DNA of 64,000 nt, from positions 281,598 to 345,597 of the forward strand of contig NZ_FCOC02000004.1 in the NCBI RefSeq assembly GCF_001544455.2. The letters run 5' to 3'. A program made the position numbers and the translations under genes. Source of the DNA: Caballeronia sordidicola (lineage in GTDB: Bacteria > Pseudomonadota > Gammaproteobacteria > Burkholderiales > Burkholderiaceae). Below the pieces are notes generated by a model that had not been told where the DNA came from, did not search any database, and was given only the letters and a program-made list of their open reading frames with translations. This document shows positions 16,266-24,223 of the stretch, in pieces. The stretch's first letter is position 1. Each line of letters starts with the position of its first letter.

Positions 16266-17276
16266 ATGACGCCCGCCGATCTTTCCCCGTCTCCATCTGA
16301 AGCCCTTCGCCGAACGCGCGAGCCTCGGGAGATTGCCGCCGATGCGCCGTTTTTCATCGTGATGAACGCCGGCTCGGGGCGAAAGCAGAGCGACGAAACG
16401 CGCGCGGCGCTCAATCAGGTTCTGGGCGAGGCGGGGCGCACATTCGAACTCAGGATTGTCGACGACCCGTCAAGACTCGCCGATGCCGCCACCCAGGCGG
16501 TGCGCGACGCCACGGCGCAAAATGGCGTGGTGGTAGGCGCGGGCGGCGACGGCACGCTTTGCGCCGTTGCAAGCGCCGTGTTCGGCAGCGGCTGTCCGTT
16601 CGCCGTGTTGCCGCGTGGCACGTTCAACTACTTCAGCCGCGACCACGGCATTCCGTCCGATCCGGCCTTGTCCATCCCTTTGCTGCTGAGCGCGCGGGCG
16701 CATCCGGTGCAGGTTGGTTTCGTGAATGACCGCATGTTCCTGGTCAACGCGAGTCTCGGGCTTTATCCGAAATTGCTGGAGGATCGTGAACTGTACAAGC
16801 AGCAATTCGGCCGCAGCCGCCTGATTGCGCTGTGGTCGGCCGCCATTACGCTGCTGCGGCGGCATCGGCATTTACGTCTGCATATAGAGCACGATGGCAC
16901 AATGCAGGAGATCCGGACGTCCACGCTTTTTGTCGGCAACAATCGTTTGCAACTCGAGCAGATCGGCATGGAGGAAGCGCCGCTGCTGGAACGCGGGTTG
17001 CTCGCCGCCATTGCACCGCGCGCCATCGGGCGGATTGCGCAAATCGGCCTGACGCTGCGCGGCGCAACGGGCAGGATGAGCGACGCCGATAACATCATCA
17101 GCTTCGCTTTCAAGCAGATCACGGTGACGCATCCGTCGAAGCGCCATCGCGCCGTGAAAGTTGCAACCGATGGCGAAGTGACCTGGATCAACATGCCGCT
17201 CGAGTTCCGCGTCGCTTCGGAGCCGCTGCTTCTTCTCAAACCCGAGGCCGACGTGGCCAGCGCCAATCGCTCATGA
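16266..17276 (+). CDS. Diacylglycerol-kinase family lipid kinase
   Basis: The 336-residue protein carries the DAGK/LCB5 catalytic fold. FFIVMNAGSGRKQSDETRA opens the domain near residue 30, the nucleotide-binding GAGGDGTLCAVASAV is near residue 95, and AVLPRGTFNYFSRDHGIP follows. The C-terminal beta-rich half includes VNASLGLYPKLLEDREL. The ATG at 16266 follows AGGAGC; a frame extension to 16194 lacks a site. Enzymes of this family phosphorylate diacylglycerol, sphingoid or related lipids using ATP at the inner membrane. The stop codon overlaps the next start (ATGA), and the same happens again after that gene, linking three genes in one operon likely to act on one lipid or phosphate pool. Confidence 0.9.
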   Translation: MTPADLSPSPSEALRRTREPREIAADAPFFIVMNAGSGRKQSDETRAALNQVLGEAGRTFELRIVDDPSRLADAATQAVRDATAQNGVVVGAGGDGTLCAVASAVFGSGCPFAVLPRGTFNYFSRDHGIPSDPALSIPLLLSARAHPVQVGFVNDRMFLVNASLGLYPKLLEDRELYKQQFGRSRLIALWSAAITLLRRHRHLRLHIEHDGTMQEIRTSTLFVGNNRLQLEQIGMEEAPLLERGLLAAIAPRAIGRIAQIGLTLRGATGRMSDADNIISFAFKQITVTHPSKRHRAVKVATDGEVTWINMPLEFRVASEPLLLLKPEADVASANRS

Positions 17277-18118
17277 CCCTGCTGCTGCACATTTCCGACC
17301 CGCACTTCGGCACCGAACAACAGCCGGTGGTGGACGCCCTGTTGCAACTCGCCGGCACGCATCGTCCTGACCTCGTGGTCCTGTCCGGCGACATCACGCA
17401 GCGCGCCCGGCGTGCGCAATTCAGCGCGGCGCGTGCTTTCGTCGACCAGTTCGGCAAGACGCCGTTCCTGATCGTGCCCGGCAATCACGACATTCCGCTC
17501 TACAACGTTTTCGCCCGCGCAATGCATCCATACGCGAATCACCGGCGGGTGTTCGGAGATGATCTCGAACCTGTGTTCGAATCGGACGCGCTGCTCGTGA
17601 TTGGCGTCAATACGACACGTCCGTATCGTCATAAGGATGGCGAAGTATCGCCGCAACAAGCCGAGCGTGTGGCACAGCGGCTTGAGCGCGCCACGCCGGG
17701 ACAACTGCGCGTGGTTGTCACGCACCAGCCGGTTCTGGCCGCGCGCGCGAACGACGTGAAGAACCTGTTGCATGGCCGCGAACATGCGGTCCGGCGCTGG
17801 GCGCAGGCCGGCGCCGACCTGATCATGGGCGGTCATATCCATTTGCCTTACGTGCTCCCCCTGAAGGCGGCGTTCAGGGATCTGCCGCGGCGCATGTGGG
17901 CGGTGCAGGCGGGGACATCGTTGTCTTCACGCGTGCGCGGGGCGATTCCCAATTCGGTGAACCTGATCGAATATGCGGGTACGGTTACGGATCAACGGCG
18001 CGCCGTCATTGCTCGCTGGGACTTCAATCGTGAGCTTGCGGCATTTGAAGCGGTGACGCGGCACGAGCTCGAATTCGATACCGAAGCGCACGACGCGGCG
18101 CTTGCCGCGCTTTCATGA
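17273..18118 (+). CDS. Calcineurin-like metallophosphoesterase
   Basis: The 281-residue protein has the complete dimetal phosphoesterase set: DPHFG near residue 9, GDIT near residue 42, GNHDIP near residue 72, a His in VVTHQPVL near residue 147 and GHIHLPY near residue 185. It most resembles the cAMP-phosphodiesterase-like and lipid A-type branches of the calcineurin superfamily; the substrate is not fixed by motif. It overlaps by four bases both with the lipid kinase before it and with the PAP2 gene after it, so a role in phospholipid or isoprenoid-phosphate turnover is a context inference. Confidence 0.92.
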   Translation: MTLLLHISDPHFGTEQQPVVDALLQLAGTHRPDLVVLSGDITQRARRAQFSAARAFVDQFGKTPFLIVPGNHDIPLYNVFARAMHPYANHRRVFGDDLEPVFESDALLVIGVNTTRPYRHKDGEVSPQQAERVAQRLERATPGQLRVVVTHQPVLAARANDVKNLLHGREHAVRRWAQAGADLIMGGHIHLPYVLPLKAAFRDLPRRMWAVQAGTSLSSRVRGAIPNSVNLIEYAGTVTDQRRAVIARWDFNRELAAFEAVTRHELEFDTEAHDAALAALS

Positions 18119-18957
18119 GTCAGCCAGATCTGAAGAACATCAGCCTGATTCACGCGGCACACGCTGCTGGAGAGCATGCGCTTCTGGTGTATGGCGCGAC
18201 ACTTTTGATCGCGGTCGTTACGGTGCTTGGCGCATGGCGGCTTGTGCAACGGTACGGATTGCCGCGCGAAGAGGGCGGAGTGTCGCCGCGTGTCTTGCTT
18301 ATGATTCATCTCGCGGTGAGCTTTGCGATTATCGTAGGGGCGGCTGCGCTGTTCGCCGCCATCGCCGATGAAATTGGCGATGGCGAGACGCTGGGCCGTG
18401 CGGATCAGGCCTTCGCCGATGGCATAGCGCAGGGTGTTCCGATCGGCGTGATCCATTGGTTCGCGCGGGTCACGCACCTGGGCGATCCGTGGTTGCTCGC
18501 GCTCTGGTGCGTGCTTGGCGCGGTGTTGCTGGTCCTTCGGGGCCAGCGTGCGATCGCGCTCGGCTTCGTGCTTGCAATTGCCGGCAATGGTGTCCTCAAC
18601 ACTACGCTCAAGCATATCTTCGAACGGGTACGGCCCCTGCATGATCGCGATATCGCCACGGCCGACGGCTGGAGTTTTCCGAGTGGCCATGCGTCGGGGT
18701 CTCTCGTGACCTACGGCATGATCGCGTATGCGCTTGTAAGCGTCATGCCTTCGCGCTGGCGTTTGCCGGTGACTCTCGCGGCGACTGTCATTGCCGTCAC
18801 GATTGCAAGCAGCCGCGTGTTCCTGCGCGTGCATTTTGCCAGCGACGTGCTGGCGGGTTTCGCGTCGGGCACGGCGTGGCTTGCGGCATGCATTGTGAGC
18901 ATTGAGTTGACTTTCCGTTACTGGCGTGCGCGCTCAGGCTTGAGGGTGTATCGATAA
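18115..18957 (+). CDS. PAP2-family membrane phosphatase
   Basis: The 280-residue protein has six helices and the three-part PAP2 active site: KHIFERVRP near residue 163, SFPSGHASGS near residue 185 and SRVFLRVHFASDVLAG near residue 235. Members dephosphorylate phosphatidate, undecaprenyl diphosphate or similar lipids at the membrane surface. The gene starts inside the stop codon of the phosphoesterase gene. The last 24 bp overlap the 3' end of the convergent DUF296 gene. With the lipid kinase two genes upstream, it can form an opposed kinase/phosphatase pair. Confidence 0.92.
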   Translation: MSQPDLKNISLIHAAHAAGEHALLVYGATLLIAVVTVLGAWRLVQRYGLPREEGGVSPRVLLMIHLAVSFAIIVGAAALFAAIADEIGDGETLGRADQAFADGIAQGVPIGVIHWFARVTHLGDPWLLALWCVLGAVLLVLRGQRAIALGFVLAIAGNGVLNTTLKHIFERVRPLHDRDIATADGWSFPSGHASGSLVTYGMIAYALVSVMPSRWRLPVTLAATVIAVTIASSRVFLRVHFASDVLAGFASGTAWLAACIVSIELTFRYWRARSGLRVYR

Positions 18958-19332
18958 TTCCGGGAAGCCCGTGGCGGAATCGGGTTCGCGCGAAAAGCGG
19001 AAAGCGTCGAGATGCACGATCAGGATTTCCGCCGTGGTCCTCACAATGCATCCCGCCGATACGTGGCCGCCAAACACGTGGCCGCTGGAATCGGAGACGG
19101 TCATGTGAAGGTGCGCGCCGCCGGGACCAAGCGAACCGCCAAGCGTCAGGATTTCGAGGTCGCGGGCAAGCACGGTGGGTTCATCGACGCCCGCATAACG
19201 CAGGTGCGCCACGCTCAGGCTGCCGATACCCTGAATCACGAACGCCGCGCTCAGAGCGCGGTTTCGCGCCAGCGCCTCCAGCGTGTGGCGTACATCGTCT
19301 CCGGGAACCAGACGCACGGGAAGAGCTTGCAT
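18934..19332 (-). CDS. PPC/DUF296 domain protein
   Basis: The 132-residue protein matches the PPC domain (DUF296): LVPGDDVRHTLEALARNRAL at the start, AAFVIQGIGSLSVAHLRYAG, DLEILTLGGSLGPGGAHLHM, then GHVFGGHVSAGCIVRTTAEI. The His-x-His and GGHV elements are usual for the bacterial trimeric form. PPC proteins are often called DNA-binding because of plant AT-hook homologues, but stand-alone bacterial versions have no shown DNA role. The ATG at 19332 is chosen because the family pattern begins right after it. It is convergent with PAP2 and overlaps it by 24 bp. Confidence 0.88.
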   Translation of the reverse strand: MQALPVRLVPGDDVRHTLEALARNRALSAAFVIQGIGSLSVAHLRYAGVDEPTVLARDLEILTLGGSLGPGGAHLHMTVSDSSGHVFGGHVSAGCIVRTTAEILIVHLDAFRFSREPDSATGFPELSIHPQA

Positions 19333-19414
19333 GAGTGAATGTCCGCGATCTTGTAACGCATCAATGATGGCATGATGATGCCGTTTTTGCCCGCACTTCA
19401 ACCCAACCCCAACC

Positions 19415-19804
19415 ATGACGACAGAACTTCATATCCTTGCATGGACGCTCGTCCTCGCGCTTGTCCAGGTGCTGCTGCCGTCGGTGTTGCGCAGCCGCGA
19501 GACCGGCATCGGATACAACGGCGGCCCGCGCGACACGCCGGCGGCGCCACCCGGCAAACTGACGGGCAGGCTCATGCGCGCGCAAGCCAACCTGTTCGAG
19601 ACGTTGCCGGTCTTTGCCATCGCTATCCTGATTGCGCACCTGGCCGGCCGCGAAGGCACGCTGACATTGTGGGGCGCGTGGCTTTACGTTGTCGCGCGCG
19701 TGATTTACGTGCCCTTGTATGCGGCCGGCATTCCATTCCTGCGCTCGCTCGTGTGGCTCGTGTCGCTGTTCGGCATCAGCCTTGTTCTCGTTCCCATCAT
19801 TTGA
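19415..19804 (+). CDS. MAPEG-family membrane protein
   Basis: The 129-residue protein has four hydrophobic helices and MAPEG features: an N-terminal helix, the basic loop with RLMRAQANLFETLPVFAIAI, and AWLYVVARVIYVPLYAAGIPFLRSL. The RAQANLFE segment holds the conserved Arg/Asn/Glu that contact glutathione in eukaryotic homologues. Bacterial members are usually described only as uncharacterised membrane proteins. The start codon lies 82 bp from the divergent DUF296 gene. An esterase gene follows 22 bp after the stop, probably on the same transcript. Confidence 0.9.
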   Translation: MTTELHILAWTLVLALVQVLLPSVLRSRETGIGYNGGPRDTPAAPPGKLTGRLMRAQANLFETLPVFAIAILIAHLAGREGTLTLWGAWLYVVARVIYVPLYAAGIPFLRSLVWLVSLFGISLVLVPII

Positions 19805-19826
19805 AGCCATTAACGGAGTCCAGCCC

Positions 19827-20501
19827 ATGACCGTCTTGTTGTCCACCATCGACGTGGAAACCGCGCCAAATCCCGAGTTTGCTGTGATCCTGATGCACGG
19901 CCTGGGCGCCGATGCCAACGACTTCATTCCGCTCGTGCCGGAATTGCGCCTGGGCGATCTGCCCGCCGTGCGTTTCGTGTTTCCCAACGCGAACGAAATG
20001 CCGGTGACAGGCAACAATGGCTACGTGATGCGCGCGTGGTACGACATTCTGTCATTCGATGGCGTGAACCGGCGTGTCGATGAAGCCGGCCTGAAGGCCT
20101 CGTGCGATCACATCCGCAATTTGATTGCCCGCGAGAACGAGCGGGGTATTCCGACCTCCAAAATCTTCCTTGCCGGTTTCTCGCAAGGCGGCGCGATGAC
20201 CTATACAGCGGGGCTTACTCATCCGGAGAAACTGGCTGGCTTGATCGTGTTGTCGGGCTACGTGCCGTCGCCCGGTTTGATCGATGCGGCGTTTAGCGAA
20301 GCAAACCGCGATACGCCGATCTTCGCCGCGCACGGCACGCAGGACCCGGTGCTGCCGTTCGATCTTGCGGTGCAGGGACGCGACTTTGCGCTGGCGCACG
20401 GCTGCAAGATCGAGTGGCATGAATACCCGATGCAGCACTCGGTCTGCGCTGAGGAAGTCGAAGCGTTGCGCGCCTGGCTCGGCGCGCAATTGAGCCGCTA
20501 G
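19827..20501 (+). CDS. Phospholipase/carboxylesterase-type alpha/beta hydrolase
   Basis: The 224-residue protein has the alpha/beta hydrolase core of the PF02230 carboxylesterase family. The nucleophile elbow is GFSQGGAMT near residue 118, an oxyanion-side HGLGADANDF lies near residue 25, an Asp is in THGTQDPVLPF-like text (AAHGTQDPVLPFDL) near residue 170, and the catalytic His is in YPMQHSVCAEEVE near residue 205. The ATG at 19827 follows ACGGAG. Family enzymes hydrolyse short acyl esters or lysophospholipids in the cytoplasm. Its TAG stop shares four bases with the stop of the convergent nucleoside hydrolase gene. Confidence 0.93.
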   Translation: MTVLLSTIDVETAPNPEFAVILMHGLGADANDFIPLVPELRLGDLPAVRFVFPNANEMPVTGNNGYVMRAWYDILSFDGVNRRVDEAGLKASCDHIRNLIARENERGIPTSKIFLAGFSQGGAMTYTAGLTHPEKLAGLIVLSGYVPSPGLIDAAFSEANRDTPIFAAHGTQDPVLPFDLAVQGRDFALAHGCKIEWHEYPMQHSVCAEEVEALRAWLGAQLSR

Positions 20502-21463
20502 GGTGCTTTAAAGAAGGTGTTTTTATACAATTCGAGCATGCCGGCCGCGTTCACGCCAATGCAGACCGATTGCGCCGGACGGTCGTCCCAGTCCGGCGCG
20601 GGGACCTTCATGGTCAATGGTTTTTGTATCGTCTGGCCTGTCGCTATGCCGCTCGTCACGACTCGCACAGGACCTCGGCGCACGGTGTAGAGATGTGGCG
20701 CAAGCACATAAGCCACCGCCGAGGAATCGTGGACATAGATGCCGTCGAGTCCCGCGCTATCTTTATGGAACGCCGCGTAATGACGTGACACGTCCCACAC
20801 GAAACGGCCTGCATCGCCTCCCTGGTCACGAAAGCTCGCGAGCCATTCGTCCGGCATGATCGTCTCCTGCGTCACGTCGAGACCCACGAGCGTCACCGGC
20901 CACGCCGCGCCGAGCACGATGTCCGCTGCGTCGGGATCGCACAGGATATTCGCTTCAGCCGCCGGCGATACATTGCCGAGCACGCCCGCCGTTCCAAATG
21001 CGCCGCCCATGATGACGACCTGCTTCACGAGCGTTGCGATCTGCGGGTCGGCTTCGAGCGCGAGCGCAAGGTTCGTCAGCGGGCCGACCGCGATCAGCGT
21101 CACTGCGTTGGGTTGGGCACGAACGGTATCGATAATGAATTCATGCGCCGAACGCGTGTCCAGCGTCGTATCGCCGGGCTCGCCCAGTTCTATATTGCCC
21201 AGCCCGTTGTCGCCATGAATCCAGCCGAGCGGCGCGGGCGGCGCGCGATGCAGCGGTGCGGCGGCACCGCGCGCGACCGGCACGCCGGGACAAAAACGCG
21301 AGCGCAGATATAAGGCGTTGGATGTGGTGGTGTCGATGGTCGCGTTGCCGTACACGCTCGTGATCCCGAGCAGTTCGATGTCGGGATGCAGCGCCTGGAA
21401 GACGAGCGCCATGGCGTCGTCGACACCCGGGTCCGTGTCGTAGATAACCTTGTGCCGTGTCAT
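20498..21463 (-). CDS. Nucleoside hydrolase (IunH type)
   Basis: The 321-residue protein shows the calcium-site aspartate cluster DTDPGVDDAMAL near residue 10, the mid-chain NLALALEADP and VVIMGGAFGTAGVLGNVSP, and the late YVHDSSAVAYVL with the conserved His-Asp. Such enzymes cleave ribonucleosides to base and ribose. The start overlaps the cytidine deaminase stop (ATGA), and nupC lies just upstream, giving an import-deaminate-hydrolyse order for pyrimidine nucleosides. Substrate preference (uridine/cytidine versus inosine) cannot be set from motifs, but the operon suggests pyrimidines. RBS is embedded in the preceding coding region. Confidence 0.94.
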   Translation of the reverse strand: MTRHKVIYDTDPGVDDAMALVFQALHPDIELLGITSVYGNATIDTTTSNALYLRSRFCPGVPVARGAAAPLHRAPPAPLGWIHGDNGLGNIELGEPGDTTLDTRSAHEFIIDTVRAQPNAVTLIAVGPLTNLALALEADPQIATLVKQVVIMGGAFGTAGVLGNVSPAAEANILCDPDAADIVLGAAWPVTLVGLDVTQETIMPDEWLASFRDQGGDAGRFVWDVSRHYAAFHKDSAGLDGIYVHDSSAVAYVLAPHLYTVRRGPVRVVTSGIATGQTIQKPLTMKVPAPDWDDRPAQSVCIGVNAAGMLELYKNTFFKAP

Positions 21464-21849
21464 AGATAGAACGCGTCCGGAAGCTGTTCGCGCGCCGTTG
21501 TGTCACGCGTCGCGCCATGCAGGTTGCCAAGGCGGATAGACAAGCCGGGACCGCCTAGTTCGATGATTACCTGACGGCACGCGCCGCAGGGCGCGATGGG
21601 CCCGTCCGTGTCGCCAATCACGGCCAGCGCCGCGAATTCGTCGCGCTGGCAGCCCGCCGCAATGGCGCTGAAAAACGCCGTGCGTTCCGCGCAGTTGCAC
21701 AATCCGTACGATGCGTTTTCCACGTTGCAGCCATCGAAAACGCGGCCGTCTTTTGTCAGCAGCGCCGCGCCGACCTTGAACTTCGAATAAGGTGCATAGG
21801 CCCGTTCGCGCGCAACTTTCGCGCGTTCGAGCAACTGGTCCATCGTCAT
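21460..21849 (-). CDS. cdd: Cytidine deaminase
   Basis: The 129-residue protein is a short, tetrameric-type cytidine deaminase. Zinc and proton-shuttle residues are visible in GLCNCAERTAFF (Cys-Ala-Glu) near residue 50 and PCGACRQVI near residue 87, with the substrate patch FKVGAALLTKDGRVFDGCNVENASYG just before. It converts cytidine or deoxycytidine to uridine forms. AAGGAA lies seven bases before the ATG. It overlaps the nucleoside hydrolase start by four bases and sits nine bases after nupC, so all three belong to one salvage operon. Confidence 0.96.
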   Translation of the reverse strand: MTMDQLLERAKVARERAYAPYSKFKVGAALLTKDGRVFDGCNVENASYGLCNCAERTAFFSAIAAGCQRDEFAALAVIGDTDGPIAPCGACRQVIIELGGPGLSIRLGNLHGATRDTTAREQLPDAFYL

Positions 21850-21858
21850 GATTTTTCC

Positions 21859-23136
21859 TTAGTTGAGCGTCAGGAACATGCCCGCGATTGTCGCGCTCAT
21901 CAGGTTCGAGAGCGTGGCTGCAAGCACGACGCGCAGGCCGTAGCGCGCCACTTCCGCGCGCCGTTCCGGTGCTACCGCGCTGAAGCCGCCGGTCAGCACG
22001 GCAATGGACGCAAAGTTTGCGAACCCGCACAGCGCGAACGACAAGATTGCTATGGTACGCGGATCGAGCACTTGCAGGCCAGCCGCCGCGACGCTTGCGG
22101 AGTCCTTCAAATACGGCGAAAGCGACGCATATGCGACGAATTCGTTCAGGATGATTTTTTGGCCAAGAAAGTTTCCGGCGAGCGCCGCCTGGTCCCACGG
22201 CACGCCAATCAGATAGGCGAGTGGCGCGAAGATGGCGCCGAGCACGGATTGCATCGAAAGATGCGGCGCGCCGAACCATCCGCCAATGCCGCCCACGATG
22301 CCGTTCAGCAACGCGATCAGGCCGACGAACGCAATCAGCATGGCGCCGACCATCACGGCAATCCTGAGGCCGACGGTCGCGCCCGAACTGGCTGCTTCGA
22401 TAACGTTGGCGGGGCGTTTTTCGTCAAAGCTGAGATGTTGCAGTGTGACGCGGCTCGCTTCCGTGGAAGGATGGATGATCTTCGCAAACAGCAATCCGCC
22501 TGGCACGGCCATGAAAGACGCGGCAAGCAGATATTCGACTTTTACGCCGAGCCCCGCATATCCCGCGAGCACGGAGCCTGCCACCGCCGCCATTCCGCTC
22601 GACATCACCGCGAACAATTCGGCGCCCGTCATGTCGCGAACGAACGGTTTGACGACTGCGGGCATTTCGCTTTGGCCGAGGAAGATGGTGGTGACGGCCG
22701 AGAACGATTCGAGCTTCGATACTCCAAGCAGCTTCTGGAAAATCGTGCCGAGAATGATCACGATCCAGCGCATGATGCCGAGGTAATAGAGCACCGCGAT
22801 CAGCGCGGTCACGAAGATGATGGCGGGCAGGACGCGCACCGCGAACACAAAACCGCCGTCACCGAAGACCTGGAACATCTTCGACTGCACGAGGCCGCCG
22901 AACAAAAATTCGATGCCCGCGTTGCCATAGCCGAGCACGTGGTTCACGCCCGCCGCGGCTGCTGCAAGAACACTCTTGCCTATGGGCACGAACAGGATGA
23001 ACGCGCCAATGCCAATTTGCGCAAGCAGCGCGGGTATGACGGTACGCAAGCGGATGCCGCGGCGGTTGTTGGAAAAAATAAACGCGATGAACAGCAGTAC
23101 GGCAATGCCGAGCAGGTTGCGGGCGATCAGGGCCAT
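21859..23136 (-). CDS. nupC: Concentrative nucleoside transporter, NupC family
   Basis: The 425-residue protein has about ten membrane segments and CNT-family motifs: FSNNRRGIRLRTVIPALLAQ near residue 22, the substrate-site loop FLGQSEMPAVVKPFV near residue 155, GSVLAGYAGLGVKVEYLLAASFMAVPGG near residue 195, and NEFVAYASLSPYL near residue 325, followed by FALCGFANFASIA. The family uses protons or sodium to import nucleosides. It is the first gene of the salvage operon with cdd and the nucleoside hydrolase. A GAGAG site lies before the ATG. Upstream 68 bp separate it from the HAD gene on the same strand. Confidence 0.95.
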   Translation of the reverse strand: MALIARNLLGIAVLLFIAFIFSNNRRGIRLRTVIPALLAQIGIGAFILFVPIGKSVLAAAAAGVNHVLGYGNAGIEFLFGGLVQSKMFQVFGDGGFVFAVRVLPAIIFVTALIAVLYYLGIMRWIVIILGTIFQKLLGVSKLESFSAVTTIFLGQSEMPAVVKPFVRDMTGAELFAVMSSGMAAVAGSVLAGYAGLGVKVEYLLAASFMAVPGGLLFAKIIHPSTEASRVTLQHLSFDEKRPANVIEAASSGATVGLRIAVMVGAMLIAFVGLIALLNGIVGGIGGWFGAPHLSMQSVLGAIFAPLAYLIGVPWDQAALAGNFLGQKIILNEFVAYASLSPYLKDSASVAAAGLQVLDPRTIAILSFALCGFANFASIAVLTGGFSAVAPERRAEVARYGLRVVLAATLSNLMSATIAGMFLTLN

Positions 23137-23204
23137 GTCTCTCTACGTCTGTTGTAAGAATGGCCGAGATGCTACGCCATATGGCGCATGAATAAAACCG
23201 CCGC

Positions 23205-23900
23205 CTAGCCGAACAGGTCGATGACCGGCCAGTTGCGCTCGAGCGCAATCATGCGAAGCCGAGGATCGGGATTGGTTGCGACGGGATGGGTGACGCGCTC
23301 CATGAGCGGGACGTCGTTGACGGAATCGCTGTAGAAGTAGCTTTCTTCGAAGTCGGTCAGCCTCAATCCCTGCGATGCAAGCCATTGTTCGGTCCGCACG
23401 ATCTTGCCTTCACGAAACGTCACGACGCCTGTCGAACGGCCGGTATAGCGTCCAAGCGGATCACCGTCTTCGGTATCCAGGTCGATGGCGAGCAGATGCT
23501 CGACACCCAGCGCCTTAGCGATCGGCGCGGTGACGAAGGCGTTGGTGGCTGTCACGATACAGCACAGATCGCCTGCATCCAGGTGACGGCGCACCAGCGC
23601 GAGCGCTTCCGGGCGAATAGCCGGTTCAATGACCGTCCTCATGAACGAGGCATGCCACGCATCGAGATCCGCGCGCGAATGGCGGGCGAGCGGCGCGAGC
23701 GTCAGTTTCAGATACTCGTCCATGTCGAGCGTGCCTGCCGCGTACTGCTGATAGTACGCATCGATATCGCGGACGTGATCGGCGGTGCCCTCGAAGCCGA
23801 GCGTAGCGTAAAAGCGCGCCCACGACTGGTCGCTGTCCAGCGGCAGCAGCGTATGGTCCAGATCGAACAGCGCCAGAGTCCGGCTCATGCTTCGGCTCAT
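23205..23900 (-). CDS. HAD-IB family phosphatase
   Basis: The 231-residue protein is a SerB/CicA-like HAD hydrolase. Motif I is ALFDLDHTLLPLDSD near residue 10, motif II is the Thr of CCIVTATNAFVTAPI near residue 117, and motif III/IV read LTDFEESYFYSDSVNDVPLM near residue 190. A helical cap lies between motifs I and II. The reaction removes phosphate from a small substrate via an aspartyl intermediate; phosphoserine is possible but not shown. The ATG at 23900 has AAGGA 9 bases upstream. It could be in one transcript with the nucleoside genes (68 bp away), perhaps acting on a phosphorylated catabolite. Confidence 0.9.
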   Translation of the reverse strand: MSRSMSRTLALFDLDHTLLPLDSDQSWARFYATLGFEGTADHVRDIDAYYQQYAAGTLDMDEYLKLTLAPLARHSRADLDAWHASFMRTVIEPAIRPEALALVRRHLDAGDLCCIVTATNAFVTAPIAKALGVEHLLAIDLDTEDGDPLGRYTGRSTGVVTFREGKIVRTEQWLASQGLRLTDFEESYFYSDSVNDVPLMERVTHPVATNPDPRLRMIALERNWPVIDLFG

Positions 23901-24083
23901 GCGAACGGTCCTTCAGATTGCAGGTGAAAATGCGATAGAAAAGTAGCCCGCGCGGGTCACCCGCGCCGGATCGATCGTATCGGTGAATACCCAAAAATAC
24001 AATAAAGCAAAATTGTACAACCCGTTCGCATGGCATCATGGCGCTGACGGCGTCAGCGCTGGAACGAAAAACGGAAGCGGCCC

Positions 24084-24223
24084 ATGTTGACTCTTTTGAA
24101 TATTCCGTCTGGCGTGGCGTTGCTGATGTGGGGCATGCATATTGTCCGCACCGGCATTCCGCGGGTACTCGGCGCGGCTGCGCCGCCGTGTGCTCCACGC
24201 AACGTATGGCAACGACAGCGTCT
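24084..24223 (+). pseudogene. Decayed start of a Na/Pi-cotransporter II gene
   Basis: From an ATG at 24084 with a GGAAG site, the first residues MLTLLNIPSGVALLMWGMHI and VRTGIPRVLGA look like the N-terminus of Na/Pi-cotransporter II (NptA/YjbB) proteins. After that, frame +1 gives LRRRVLHATYGNDS-like text where the family has LRRVLS-type sequence. So a frameshift at about 24175 is followed by truncation at about 24220, where the end of the convergent DeoR gene begins. The remaining open frame (stop at 24255) has no family resemblance. The family comparison is from memory. Confidence 0.6.

Noticed and set aside
22072..23157. A 361-codon plus-strand frame over nupC
   Set aside because: Antisense shadow rich in Arg/Glu/His; nupC fits the family in the minus frame over its full length.
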